Below the pieces are notes generated by a model. That model searched no databases and was not told the DNA's origin. It saw nothing but the letters and a program-made list of their open reading frames with translations. From NCBI GenBank assembly GCA_002491945.1, contig DKWX01000006.1, positions 1-27,721 of the forward strand: a stretch of DNA of 27,721 nucleotides, given 5' to 3'. This DNA is from Porphyromonadaceae bacterium UBA7141 (GTDB lineage Bacteria; Bacteroidota; Bacteroidia; Bacteroidales; Muribaculaceae). Each line of letters starts with the position of its first letter. The stretch's first letter is position 1. Below, piece after piece: positions 15,857 through 24,793 of the stretch. Both the position numbers and the translations under genes were made by a program.

Positions 15857-18800
15857 ATGAATCGATTATCACTCTATGTGGCTGCTGCCATGTCAGTAGC
15901 GTGTGCGGGTTCTGCATCTGCTGCGCTGACTGATATAGCGTCATTGCCTGACAATCCATTTCGTTCGGCTCAGCGTCCCGGAGCCGAGGTCTATGCTGTA
16001 GTGCCGAGCCATCAGGCGCTCTCAAGCTATGACAAGGCATATTTCGGCCGACTTGACCCAATGACAGGAGAACTCTCTCCGATATACGAAAATGCACTCT
16101 TCACCAATAGAGACGAGTATGATTGCCAGTCAGGCTCAGTGCGCGGGAATATCCTCTACATCCCTGACTTCTATTATGATGAAGGCGGGATGGTGACAGG
16201 AGAATACACTATCCGCTGGAAACGCTATGACCTGCTTTACGGCCGCGAAATGGAGCCGCTTGTATTCGGCACAGGCCAGGAGGCTCTGAAGATGTATTTC
16301 TACAGCATGACCTACGATGAGGCAGGCGACTGCTTCTACGGCCTTGCGCTCGACCTGCAGACAGGCAACGGCGGACAGCTCGTAAAGGTAGACTGCTCAT
16401 CTGACAGATGGCGTCCTGAGCTGATAGGCAACCTTGGCGGTACGGTCGGCGACTTCATGTGCAACATCGTGTTCAATCCGGCCGAACGCGCACTGTATGG
16501 CTTGAAAGACAATGGCTCTTTCTATGAAATCGACCCCGCACACGGCAACGCCTATAAGGTGATGCAGTTTGACGACCTCAACGAATACTACTGTTTCCCG
16601 ATGTCGCATGTAAGTGTGCCAATCTGCTACAGCCCCTATGATAAGAGCTATCTATATATCTATGCTGACTCAAATGCGGAGAAATTCCGTCTTATCAGCA
16701 TCGATGCCGAAAGCTATGAGACGCTGGAGTTGTCGGAGCTATATCCCCTCGGCTACGTCACCACGCTCTATTGCGCCGATCCGTATGCGCCCGATGACGC
16801 TCCCGACCGCGTAAGCCTGACCTCTGTGGATTTCGAGGGGGACTCTCTCAACGGCACCTACAGTCTGACAGTCCCGTCGGTGACATTCGGAGGCCAGACC
16901 CTCTCAGCTCCCCTCACACTCCATATTCTTATCGACGGAGCGGAAATCCACTCCGAGAGCGTCAGGCCCGGCGCCACTGTCACCGGCAAGCTTAATGTCA
17001 ACCAGGGACTGCACCAGTTGACCGTGTACGTATCCGACTCGCGTCAGGACGGCGCGATTGTGCGCCGTGAGTTCTATGCCGGATATGACCGTCCTCTCCC
17101 TCCGACCGGACTCGCCCTGTCGGGAGGAATCCTGTCGTGGGAGGCACCTGCCCCCACCGGCGTGTATGGCGGCAATATCGACATGTCCGACATGAGCTAC
17201 GACGTATTTGTCGACGGCGAGAAATACAATGATGCTCCTGTCCGCACCACTTCGATACCCTTCAGTCTGGCCACGCCGGCCGCACGGCGAGAGATTCGTG
17301 TCAGTGCCACAGCCCACGAGACTACTTCCGAACTCTCGGCTCCCCTGAGCCGTGTGGCAGGTTCCGGAGCCACGCTCCCGGTGTCGTATCTGCCCACAGC
17401 AGCCGATGCTCAGCTTTTCGAGACATATAATGTGAATGGAGATGCATATGAATTCCGTTATATGGAATATTCCGGTGTGCCGGTGTTCCGCATCTTCACC
17501 AACGATTACAATATCGCTCCCGACGACTGGCTCTTCATGCCTCCAGTGATTTTAGACTCAGCCGAAGATCTCTATACCCTTGCATTCACCTACCGCAACG
17601 CTACTGCCAACGCCCTGCACAACGACAACCTCGACGTCTACATCGGACGCGACCCGCTGCCTGAGGCGATGGAAGAATTGATTTATTCGCATTCGCAGCG
17701 TTGCCAGACGGAGTATACCGGCGTTGAAGGAAACTTCACAGTGCCTGAACCGGGTACATACTACATCGGTTTCCATTCACGTCCGGGCGACAACACCACT
17801 TATCGCGGTGTGCATCTGAGCGACTTCGCTGTAAGTAAAGCCACAGGTTCGGTCAAAGCTCCGGCCAATCCGTCGGATGTCGAGGTGAAGGGTGCTCCAC
17901 TGGGTGCGCTGAGTGTCGACGTGACCGCCACACTTCCCCTCGAATCTCTTGACGGAAGCGCACTCCCGGCCTCTGCGAAATTAAGCCTCACGGCATCCAT
18001 TGAGGGCAATGAGGTGAGCAAAGAGGGTAAACCCGGCGAAAAGGTGAGCCTCAGCATACCGGTAGAAAAGAGTGGTAAATATGTGGCATACGTGTCGGCT
18101 GTATCTGCCGACGGACGTGGCAAGACGCTTACCGGCAGTGTATTCGCCGGTATCGATGTGCCCCTGGCGCCGACAGGAGTGAAGGGCGTAATTTCCGATG
18201 ACAACCTCGGCGTGCTCATCACCTGGGATCCGGTCGGACAGGTCGGCGTCAACGGTGGTTATGTTGACCCCGAACAGGTGACCTACGATATCTACTCATA
18301 TCTCACCACCGGGACGACACTGATTGCCAAGGGCACATCCGACAATGAATATACCTATCGCCTGCCCGCTCCGGCTCTGCAGTCGGGCATCAATATCGGT
18401 CCGGTAGCAGTCAACGCCACCGGCAACAGCACCGGAGGCCTCTTCTTCAACGATTACCTCGGCACTCCGTATCCTGTGCCTATGCAGGAAGAATTCGGCA
18501 CCCAGCAGTTCAACTGTCAGAAGTGGACATTCAACCTCGCCGAACCCTTCAATCACGTAGAATGGCTTCACGCCACATCTTCAACAGTCGTAGCCTACGG
18601 CAGTCCTCTCTTCGGAGTGGGCGGCGGACTTAAGGTGTCTACCCAGTCGGAAGAGAAGGTGTGGGGTGAATGCGTGGCTCCCAAAGCCTCGACCAAAGGA
18701 GTCAAGGCCGCCAAGGTGGCCATCCGCTACTGGGATTATCCCGGAGCCGCACCCATGGAGCTCTGGGGACGCACCGCAGCCGATCAGGAATTCCGTCGTA

Positions 18801-20407
18801 TGGCTGCCATTACACCCGAAGGAAAGGATGCCGAATGGAAGGAATGGGAGACTCCGCTTCCCGATGACTTCATTGACCAGGGATGGATTCAGGTCAACGT
18901 CCGCGCCTGCCTTGATAAGTCGCAGTTCGCGCTGATCGACAACTACCGTATACTTCAGGATATCTCGCAGGACTTCTCTATTGCTGCTGTAAAGGCTCCC
19001 TACAGTACTATCGTCGGCAGCGAGGCCGAATTTACGGTGACTGTGGCAAATGCAGGTTCGCTCCCCTCGGCCGGACACCTCAGCATGGAACTTCTCGGAG
19101 ACGGCAAGGTGGTAGCCAAGACAGAGACCTCTATCGGCAACGTAGGCCCGGGCGAGACTTATGATCATATCGCGACATTTGAGATTGACGAAAAATACTG
19201 GCAGTACCGCAAGATGGAATTACGTGCCATCGCACAGGCCACTAACGACCAGAATCCTGACAACAACGAGGCTACTGCGGAATTCATCATCTACGACAAC
19301 GTGATACCGACAGTACACGACCTTTCGGCACGCCGCGAAGGCAGCAGTGTGACACTTGAATGGAGTCAGCCAACAGCATCCGACGACATGCCTGAAAGTT
19401 TCGAGGCCCTGTCCCCGTTTGCCATTACCGACCGTATCGGAGTGTGGCAGAACGTAGACCTCGACGGTCTGGTGCCCTTCTGCATTGATGGCGCCCGCTG
19501 GCAGAACGACAACCAGCCTTGCGGATGGACCGTGTATGACGCCGTGGAGCAGGGAACAATGAACAACGACCGCCTCTCCCCGCGCAGCGGCACGCAGATG
19601 CTCATAGCCCGTTCATGCGAGTATGACGACGGCGAGCAGCCCTCTCAGAATTCCGACTGGCTCATCTCTCCGGCTGTCAATGGCGGCTCGAAGGTGGCAT
19701 TCTGGATGAACTGCATCTCTGACCAGTTCCCCGAGACGGTGCAGATATGGTACTCCACAACCGGCACCACCCTCGACATCGACAATGCCAAGCGTGACGC
19801 CAACGGTCAGATGTATGAGTGCGGCGACTTCGTGAAGCTGCGAAACTTCACCAAATCAGGCGAAGAAACATGGGAATATTGTGAGGCCACACTTCCGTCC
19901 GAAGCCCGTTATTTTGCACTCGTGTATGCATCATACGGCGATTTCGCAGCCATGATTGATGATATATCCTACAGCCCGTCAGAAAGTGTGGCACGCACTG
20001 TGGATTCCTACGACATCTTATTCCGCCCCGATGACGGCAAGCTTCTCACAGTGGCCGGCGGCATAAAGACAATCGGTCATGTGCTCGATGATGCGCCTTA
20101 CAGAGGCACATACTACGTGGTCGTCAATGTGGCCGACAACGGCACCCTCTTCCGCGGGGCGCTTTCGAATCCCGCTTCGGTGGATGGTTCGGGTGTGGAA
20201 TATGTGGATGGCTCACTGTATGTGGGAGCCGGTCACGGGCGTGTGCTGATCGGCGGTGCCGAAGGTGAGGCCTATGTCATATCCGATATGTCGGGACGCG
20301 TAATCTCTTCGGGACGCGTGGAGTCTGACCGCTTTACGGTCGAAGTGCCCGCAGGGATATTGGCCGTCACAGTGGGCGTTCGTACGGTCAAGCTGACAGT
20401 ACGCTGA
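15857..20407 (+). CDS. Large secreted multidomain protein with cleaved-adhesin-like and Fn3-like modules
   Basis: 1516 residues with a signal peptide (MNRLSLYVAAAMSVACAGSASA, cleavage near 22). Reading along the chain: a beta-propeller-like region (about 30-320) of repeats such as YGLKDNGSFYEIDPAHG; Ig/Fn3-like segments (about 330-505); a choice-of-anchor J / cleaved-adhesin-like module (about 511-659, with DDWLFMPPVIL); another beta-sandwich and Fn3 pair (about 662-870); a second such module (about 877-1037); a CARDB-like domain (about 1038-1144); an Fn3-like strand set (about 1149-1190); a third adhesin-like module (about 1200-1373, with NSDWLISPAV); and a short C-terminal domain (about 1465-1516, YVISDMSGRVISSG to KLTVR) that resembles type IX secretion sorting domains. 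No protease or glycosidase residues are evident. It is probably surface-exposed or secreted; its ligand is unknown. It stands alone, with its own promoter and terminator. Confidence 0.85.
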   Translation: MNRLSLYVAAAMSVACAGSASAALTDIASLPDNPFRSAQRPGAEVYAVVPSHQALSSYDKAYFGRLDPMTGELSPIYENALFTNRDEYDCQSGSVRGNILYIPDFYYDEGGMVTGEYTIRWKRYDLLYGREMEPLVFGTGQEALKMYFYSMTYDEAGDCFYGLALDLQTGNGGQLVKVDCSSDRWRPELIGNLGGTVGDFMCNIVFNPAERALYGLKDNGSFYEIDPAHGNAYKVMQFDDLNEYYCFPMSHVSVPICYSPYDKSYLYIYADSNAEKFRLISIDAESYETLELSELYPLGYVTTLYCADPYAPDDAPDRVSLTSVDFEGDSLNGTYSLTVPSVTFGGQTLSAPLTLHILIDGAEIHSESVRPGATVTGKLNVNQGLHQLTVYVSDSRQDGAIVRREFYAGYDRPLPPTGLALSGGILSWEAPAPTGVYGGNIDMSDMSYDVFVDGEKYNDAPVRTTSIPFSLATPAARREIRVSATAHETTSELSAPLSRVAGSGATLPVSYLPTAADAQLFETYNVNGDAYEFRYMEYSGVPVFRIFTNDYNIAPDDWLFMPPVILDSAEDLYTLAFTYRNATANALHNDNLDVYIGRDPLPEAMEELIYSHSQRCQTEYTGVEGNFTVPEPGTYYIGFHSRPGDNTTYRGVHLSDFAVSKATGSVKAPANPSDVEVKGAPLGALSVDVTATLPLESLDGSALPASAKLSLTASIEGNEVSKEGKPGEKVSLSIPVEKSGKYVAYVSAVSADGRGKTLTGSVFAGIDVPLAPTGVKGVISDDNLGVLITWDPVGQVGVNGGYVDPEQVTYDIYSYLTTGTTLIAKGTSDNEYTYRLPAPALQSGINIGPVAVNATGNSTGGLFFNDYLGTPYPVPMQEEFGTQQFNCQKWTFNLAEPFNHVEWLHATSSTVVAYGSPLFGVGGGLKVSTQSEEKVWGECVAPKASTKGVKAAKVAIRYWDYPGAAPMELWGRTAADQEFRRMAAITPEGKDAEWKEWETPLPDDFIDQGWIQVNVRACLDKSQFALIDNYRILQDISQDFSIAAVKAPYSTIVGSEAEFTVTVANAGSLPSAGHLSMELLGDGKVVAKTETSIGNVGPGETYDHIATFEIDEKYWQYRKMELRAIAQATNDQNPDNNEATAEFIIYDNVIPTVHDLSARREGSSVTLEWSQPTASDDMPESFEALSPFAITDRIGVWQNVDLDGLVPFCIDGARWQNDNQPCGWTVYDAVEQGTMNNDRLSPRSGTQMLIARSCEYDDGEQPSQNSDWLISPAVNGGSKVAFWMNCISDQFPETVQIWYSTTGTTLDIDNAKRDANGQMYECGDFVKLRNFTKSGEETWEYCEATLPSEARYFALVYASYGDFAAMIDDISYSPSESVARTVDSYDILFRPDDGKLLTVAGGIKTIGHVLDDAPYRGTYYVVVNVADNGTLFRGALSNPASVDGSGVEYVDGSLYVGAGHGRVLIGGAEGEAYVISDMSGRVISSGRVESDRFTVEVPAGILAVTVGVRTVKLTVR

Positions 20408-20473
20408 TTTCACTCCCCGCTCGCCGGAGGGGAAATCCTCCGTGCGGAAATGACTTATTTCACAGAATATTGT

Positions 20474-20507
20474 GTCCCCGTGCCGGATTCCCGGCACGGG
20501 GACTTTT
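20474..20507 (+). terminator. Rho-independent terminator of the secreted-protein gene
   Basis: A perfect 13-bp GC-rich stem, GTCCCCGTGCCGG (20474-20486) with CCGGCACGGGGAC (20491-20503), a 4-nt loop ATTC and TTTT behind it. A weaker hairpin (GATTTC...GAAATC, 20406-20437) starts at the stop codon, and a third (CCCGAC...GTCGGG, 20515-20536) follows. Confidence 0.92.
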
Positions 20508-20577
20508 CAGTTCGCCCGACATGGGCATAAGTCGGGTAGCGCGGATTATAGTGAGAGATTATGACGAGATGGTGAAA

Positions 20578-20609
20578 TTTGGTAGATTGAGGATAAATTA
20601 CGAACTTTG
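20578..20609 (+). promoter_or_regulatory. Promoter of the MATE gene
   Basis: TTTG (20578-20581), 20 nt, GAACTTTG (20602-20609) followed by C. The -33 box and the TTTG half of the -7 box fit the Bacteroidetes consensus; the TA of the -7 box is replaced by GA. A start near 20617 leaves about 20 nt before the ATG. Confidence 0.6.
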
Positions 20610-20637
20610 CAGACGGAATCTATAACAGAGAATCTTT

Positions 20638-22047
20638 ATGTTGTTCAGAGGAATTGGCCGTCTGGGCGCCGCGATGCGCGGAGTGTCGCAATATAAGGCT
20701 GAGTATAAGAATCTTGTGCGTCTCGGGCTGCCGGTGGTGATCACACAGCTCGGGATTATTGTCGTGTCGTTTGCCGACACGATGATGGTGGCTCGCTGCG
20801 GCACTGCGGAGCTTGCGGCATCCGCCTTTGTCAACTCGATTTTCATGGTGGCCATAGTGATGCAGTTCGGGTTTGCCGCCGGGCTGACTCCGCTCATCGG
20901 CGCACTGTTCAGCCGTGGCGACAAGGACGGCGTGGGCGCCATGCTTAAGGCCGGATTCTATACCAACGTCCTGGTGTCGTCGGCCTTCACGCTGATACTC
21001 GGGATAGTTTATTTCTTTGTCGACCGTATGGGGCAGTCGCCCGACCTGATGCCGCTCGTGCGCCCCTACTATCTGATAATGCTCTGCACCTTGATTCCGA
21101 TGGCTGTCTTCAACTCCTTCCAGCAGACATCCAACGGCTGCACCGACACGGCGACCCCGATGTGGCTCGTGATTGGCTCCAACGCACTGAATATCTTCGG
21201 CAACTGGCTCCTTATAGGAGGCGAGTTCGGGATGCCGCGTCTGGGGCTCTCCGGCGCCGGACTTTCCACCCTCATAGCCCGAGTGGCGGCCACTCTCGGA
21301 ATTCTGCTCATCTATCTGTTCAGCCGCAGCCGACGCCCCTATATGGAGGGATGGCGCAAGGCTTGCGGGCGAGAGCACATTACGCGCTGCCTCGAAGTGT
21401 GGACCATCTCGTATCCAGTGATGATACAGAGCGGAATAGAGTGCTTCCTGTGGAGCTTCGGCGGAGTGGTGAGCGGATGGTTCGGTAAGGTGCAGCTGGC
21501 ATCATATCAGGTGGTCAATACTATAGCGCAGCTGGGCTTTATGGTGTATATGGGGCTTGGCGTGGCTACATCCATACGTGTGGCCAATCTGGTGGGTATA
21601 AGAGACTTTGCCGGAGTCCGGCGCATCACCACCGCCGGGCTGCATCTTATACTGCTTCTTGCCACCGGCGCCTCCATGGTATTCTGGCTCTGCTTCCATC
21701 CGCTGGTGAGCCTCTTCACCCCCGACAGTGCAGTGCAGCTTGCCACGGTGCCGTTGCTGCTGCCGCTGATACTTTATCAATACGGCGATGCCGTGCAGCT
21801 CACCTATGCCAATGCCCTGCGCGGCACGGCTCGGGTAAAGCCCCTTCTATGGGTGGCCCTGCTGTCCTATATAGGAGTGGGGTGCCCGGTGATACTATGG
21901 TTTGCAAAGGGTATGGAGCTGCATAATGTGGGAGTATACTACAGTTTCAGTATCGCTCTGATGGTGGCCGCCGTGCTGCTCTGGATCAGCTATCGGAGAT
22001 CTGTGGCATGGCTGGAACGCCACACCTCGCCTGCGCAACCCTCATAA
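20638..22047 (+). CDS. MATE family efflux transporter
   Basis: 469-residue inner-membrane antiporter that expels drugs or cationic compounds with Na+ or H+ as driving force. Twelve hydrophobic helices are visible in two similar halves (about 28-230 and 250-455). The start of the first half, LVRLGLPVVITQLGIIVVSF (26-45), followed by ADTMMVARCG, and the segment NALNIFGNWLLIGG (about 180-193), are typical of MATE proteins. The second half shows SYPVMIQSGIECFLWS. The family is often called NorM/DinF-like; the substrate is not readable from sequence. It stands alone behind a terminator and has its own promoter; the next gene, parA, also has its own. Confidence 0.93.
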   Translation: MLFRGIGRLGAAMRGVSQYKAEYKNLVRLGLPVVITQLGIIVVSFADTMMVARCGTAELAASAFVNSIFMVAIVMQFGFAAGLTPLIGALFSRGDKDGVGAMLKAGFYTNVLVSSAFTLILGIVYFFVDRMGQSPDLMPLVRPYYLIMLCTLIPMAVFNSFQQTSNGCTDTATPMWLVIGSNALNIFGNWLLIGGEFGMPRLGLSGAGLSTLIARVAATLGILLIYLFSRSRRPYMEGWRKACGREHITRCLEVWTISYPVMIQSGIECFLWSFGGVVSGWFGKVQLASYQVVNTIAQLGFMVYMGLGVATSIRVANLVGIRDFAGVRRITTAGLHLILLLATGASMVFWLCFHPLVSLFTPDSAVQLATVPLLLPLILYQYGDAVQLTYANALRGTARVKPLLWVALLSYIGVGCPVILWFAKGMELHNVGVYYSFSIALMVAAVLLWISYRRSVAWLERHTSPAQPS

Positions 22048-22143
22048 GGATAAGAGTACAGAAAAAAGTGGTGAAAACCGTCTTGCAGACGTAATAACAC
22101 GTCGATATGACCGATTTTAAGAGAATTTAAGGATTGCAGGTTT

Positions 22144-22172
22144 GATAAGTCATCGAAACTTTGTTATTTTGC
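22144..22172 (+). promoter_or_regulatory. Probable promoter of parA, very close to the start codon
   Basis: TTTG starting at about 22141, 19 nt, then TTATTTTG ending at about 22171. The spacing is right and TTTG of the -7 box is intact. The box ends only about 4-5 nt ahead of the ATG at 22176, so the transcript would start in or at the start codon. Confidence 0.45.
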
Positions 22173-22175
22173 AGT

Positions 22176-22964
22176 ATGGGAAAAATCTTAGCAATAGCCA
22201 ACCAGAAAGGTGGAGTGGGAAAGACCACTACAGCTTTCAATCTCGGCTCATGTCTGGCTCGCGAAGGTAAGAAAGTGCTTATCGTGGATGCCGACCCGCA
22301 GGCCAATGCCACGAGCGGCATAGGAGTAGACCCGTCGGGCTGCGAGCTGAGTCTTTACGACTGTCTGGTGGATGGCCGGGCCGCCGCAGAAGCCTGCGCT
22401 CCGACCTGTATCGACAATCTCTATATCATACCCTCCCGGATAGATCTGGTGGGTGCCGAGGTGGCCCTAATGAACCGTCAGGACCGCGACCGTGTGCTCC
22501 AGCGGGTGCTCACTCCCCTGAAGGAGGAATACGACTTTGTACTCATTGACTGCAGCCCGTCGCTTGGTGTGATTACGGTCAATGCCCTTACGGCTGCCGA
22601 CTCGGTGATAATACCGGTGCAGGCCGAATATTTCGCCCTTGAAGGAATTTCGCAATTGCTCAATACGATACGCATAATCAAATCCCGTCTGAAGCCGAGC
22701 CTTGAAATAGAGGGATTCCTGCTGACCATGTACGATGCCCGTCTGCGACTCGCCAACCAGATATATGAGGAGCTCAAGGGGCACTTCGGCGATATGGTGT
22801 TCAAGACGGTAATACCGCGCAACATCAAGCTCTCCGAGTCGCCCAGCCACGGACTTCCGGTGCTGCTCTATGACCCTGACAGCCGTGGGGCCATAGCCTA
22901 TATCCAGCTTGCGCGCGAACTGATACAGCGCCAGCGCCGCCGTGCCTCGGTCGATGCCGTCTGA
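22176..22964 (+). CDS. parA: ParA/Soj-type chromosome partitioning ATPase
   Basis: Walker-type ATPase that binds DNA as an ATP dimer and, with ParB, moves the replication origins apart. The ATG at 22176 gives the standard start MGKILAIANQKGGVGKTTT, with the deviant Walker A KGGVGKTTT (11-19) including the signature Lys. DADPQAN follows at 38-44 and the Walker B region FVLIDCSPSLG at 121-131. 262 residues is normal for chromosomal Soj. An upstream TTG at 22161 would add five residues and is unlikely. parB follows 131 nt downstream. No parS-like 16-bp palindrome (TGTTTCACGTGAAACA type) was seen by eye in this window. Confidence 0.96.
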   Translation: MGKILAIANQKGGVGKTTTAFNLGSCLAREGKKVLIVDADPQANATSGIGVDPSGCELSLYDCLVDGRAAAEACAPTCIDNLYIIPSRIDLVGAEVALMNRQDRDRVLQRVLTPLKEEYDFVLIDCSPSLGVITVNALTAADSVIIPVQAEYFALEGISQLLNTIRIIKSRLKPSLEIEGFLLTMYDARLRLANQIYEELKGHFGDMVFKTVIPRNIKLSESPSHGLPVLLYDPDSRGAIAYIQLARELIQRQRRRASVDAV

Positions 22965-22998
22965 AAATCCGGCTCTCTCCTGCATAGAAGCGGACTCG

Positions 22999-23024
22999 TT
23001 TTCTCTCCTCCCTCCTCCCCCCCC
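22999..23024 (+). repeat. Pure pyrimidine tract with a C8 run between parA and parB
   Basis: 26 consecutive C/T bases, ending in eight C (23017-23024), continued after one G by another pyrimidine-rich stretch. It lies in the parA-parB spacer and is outside coding sequence. Confidence 0.8.
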
Positions 23025-23053
23025 GCTTCCTCCGCCGCACTGCGTGTTAAAAC

Positions 23054-23075
23054 GTAAGTAGGTGTTCAAATTTAC
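23054..23075 (-). repeat. Fourth copy of the TAAATTTGAACACYTACTTA-type motif, in the parA-parB spacer
   Basis: On the minus strand it reads GTAAATTTGAACACCTAC followed by TTAC, close to the sequence ending copy A of the long repeat (118-138). It lies 21 nt ahead of the parB start. The outer bases GTAA/TTAC are inverted. Confidence 0.55.
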
Positions 23076-23095
23076 AGATTACCTTACATTAAGAA

Positions 23096-23986
23096 ATGCA
23101 GAAACGAAACGCTCTGGGCCGAGGTCTCGACTCTTTGATATCAATGGGCGACATGCCCGCCGACACCGGCTCGGCAATCAATGAAATCGAGCTGTCGAGA
23201 ATCGATGCCAATCCCGAACAGCCCCGCTCCACATTCGATGAAGAGACACTTCAGGAATTGGCTGATTCAATCCGCGAACTCGGCATCATCCAGCCCCTCT
23301 CGCTCCGCATGAAGGACGACGGCCGATACCAGATCATAGCCGGCGAACGCCGATGGCGCGCAGCCCAGATGGCCGGCCTGACCACTGTGCCGGCTTATGT
23401 GCGCACAGTCAGCGATTCCGAGATGACCGAGATGGCGCTAATTGAAAATATACAGCGTGAAGATCTCAATGCCATCGAGGTGGCGCTGACTTTCCGCAAA
23501 CTCATAGATACCTATAGCCTCACTCAGGAGCGTCTGTCGGCGCGCCTGGGCAAAAAGCGTGCCACTATAGCCAACCATCTGCGTCTGCTAAAGCTCCCCG
23601 CGGAAATCCAGATCGGACTGCGCGACCGCCGTCTCGACATGGGGCATGCCCGCGCACTGCTGTCGGTGGAGAATCCGAAGCAGCAACTCCGCCTCTACAA
23701 TCTCATTGTAAAGGAGGGGCTGAGTGTGCGCCGGGTGGAGGAGATGGCCCGCGAAATCAATATAGCCATTCAGCGCGGGGAAACCCCCGAACTCACTCCG
23801 GTCAAAAAAGCCGCCGAACCCGATAAATCGCCCGAATGCCGTTTCTTCACAGATGAGATGGCACAGGTGATGCCTGCGACTGTAAAATTCAGGCGGGGCG
23901 ACGACGGGAAAGGTAGCATCACTTTGAAATTCGACTCCGATGAACAGTTGCATCAGCTGATGCAACTGTTTGAGAAACTTAAATGA
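23096..23986 (+). CDS. parB: ParB/Spo0J-type chromosome partitioning protein
   Basis: CTP-dependent DNA clamp that loads at parS and is pulled by ParA. 296 residues. The N-terminal ParA-activating peptide is QKRNALGRGLDSLI (2-15). The nuclease-like CTP-binding part has the box GERRWRAA (83-90) and ENIQREDLN (117-125). The HTH is at about 142-165 (LTQERLSARLGKKRATIANH), and the C-terminal dimerisation part ends in QLHQLMQLFEKLK. All motifs are intact. The stop overlaps the start of the next gene by 4 nt (ATGA, 23983-23986), so the two are coupled. Confidence 0.96.
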   Translation: MQKRNALGRGLDSLISMGDMPADTGSAINEIELSRIDANPEQPRSTFDEETLQELADSIRELGIIQPLSLRMKDDGRYQIIAGERRWRAAQMAGLTTVPAYVRTVSDSEMTEMALIENIQREDLNAIEVALTFRKLIDTYSLTQERLSARLGKKRATIANHLRLLKLPAEIQIGLRDRRLDMGHARALLSVENPKQQLRLYNLIVKEGLSVRRVEEMAREINIAIQRGETPELTPVKKAAEPDKSPECRFFTDEMAQVMPATVKFRRGDDGKGSITLKFDSDEQLHQLMQLFEKLK

Positions 23987-24756
23987 AACGCATATACTGT
24001 CTGCTTATCCTTCTGACGGTGGCTCTGTCGCCGGCCATATCCGCCCTCCATGCAGAAGAGCGGGGCGATGCCGCGCCCGTATCCACCTCCGTGTCGGATA
24101 GTCTGGCCTCAGACAAGGCCGTATATCTCGATGTGGAAGCCATGGTGGACAATCCTGAAGCTGAAAAGACCGACAGCAGCATTGCATCCGAAGAAGAGGA
24201 TGACCCACTCAATGTAGTGACCTCAAAGGATTATTCACCTTACGGGCTTGAAGGAAAACGGGAATTTAATCCTGACCCGACACGCGCCGTGTGGATGAGC
24301 GCCCTTTTCCCGGGTCTTGGACAGGTCTACAACCGGCGTTACTGGAAGCTCCCGATAATCGTGGCCGGATACATGGGCCTGGCATACGGTACGAGCTGGA
24401 ACGCCCGCATGTACCAGGACTATCAGCTGGCCTACTCAGACATAATGGACGATGATCCCGACACAAAGTCATACCTTGACTTCTTTCCGCCTACGGTCGA
24501 TGAGTCAAGTCTCGACAAGTCGTGGCTCTCACAGACTCTTAAATCGCGCAAAGACTATTATCGGCGCAACCGCGACCTCTGCATCATCGCCTGTGTAGGC
24601 GTATATCTGCTGTGTATGCTCGATGCCTATGTCGACGCGCAATTGTCGCATTTCGACATATCGCAGGACATCTCGATGGATGTGGCTCCGGCAGTGATAA
24701 TAAATCCCGGGTATCGACGCCCGACATTGGGGCTCAACTGGGCCTTGACCTTCTGA
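23983..24756 (+). CDS. DUF5683 family membrane protein
   Basis: 257 residues with a signal peptide or first helix (about 1-24, RIYCLLILLTVALSPAISAL), an acidic, Ser-rich linker (about 25-85), then the DUF5683 block: NPDPTRAVWMSALFPGLGQVY (96-116; the Pro-Gly-Leu-Gly-Gln stretch is characteristic), YWKLPIIVAGYMGLAYG (120-136) and a helix at about 199-215. From family knowledge, this gene follows parB in many Bacteroidetes. Its function is unknown; a role linking segregation to the envelope is only suggested by the neighbours. Its start overlaps the parB stop. Confidence 0.85.
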   Translation: MKRIYCLLILLTVALSPAISALHAEERGDAAPVSTSVSDSLASDKAVYLDVEAMVDNPEAEKTDSSIASEEEDDPLNVVTSKDYSPYGLEGKREFNPDPTRAVWMSALFPGLGQVYNRRYWKLPIIVAGYMGLAYGTSWNARMYQDYQLAYSDIMDDDPDTKSYLDFFPPTVDESSLDKSWLSQTLKSRKDYYRRNRDLCIIACVGVYLLCMLDAYVDAQLSHFDISQDISMDVAPAVIINPGYRRPTLGLNWALTF

Positions 24757-24793
24757 CTCTTATCTCCCCATCCCCCTCTCTGTATATCCGTAT

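Noticed and set aside
20620..21378. Minus-strand frame of 252 codons opposite the MATE gene
   Set aside because: His/Gln/Glu-rich shadow of a membrane protein; the plus-strand MATE frame is convincing.
22048..22175. Possible parS or terminator in the MATE-parA spacer
   Set aside because: Only a weak CGTCT/AGACG hairpin and no 16-bp palindrome of the parS type.
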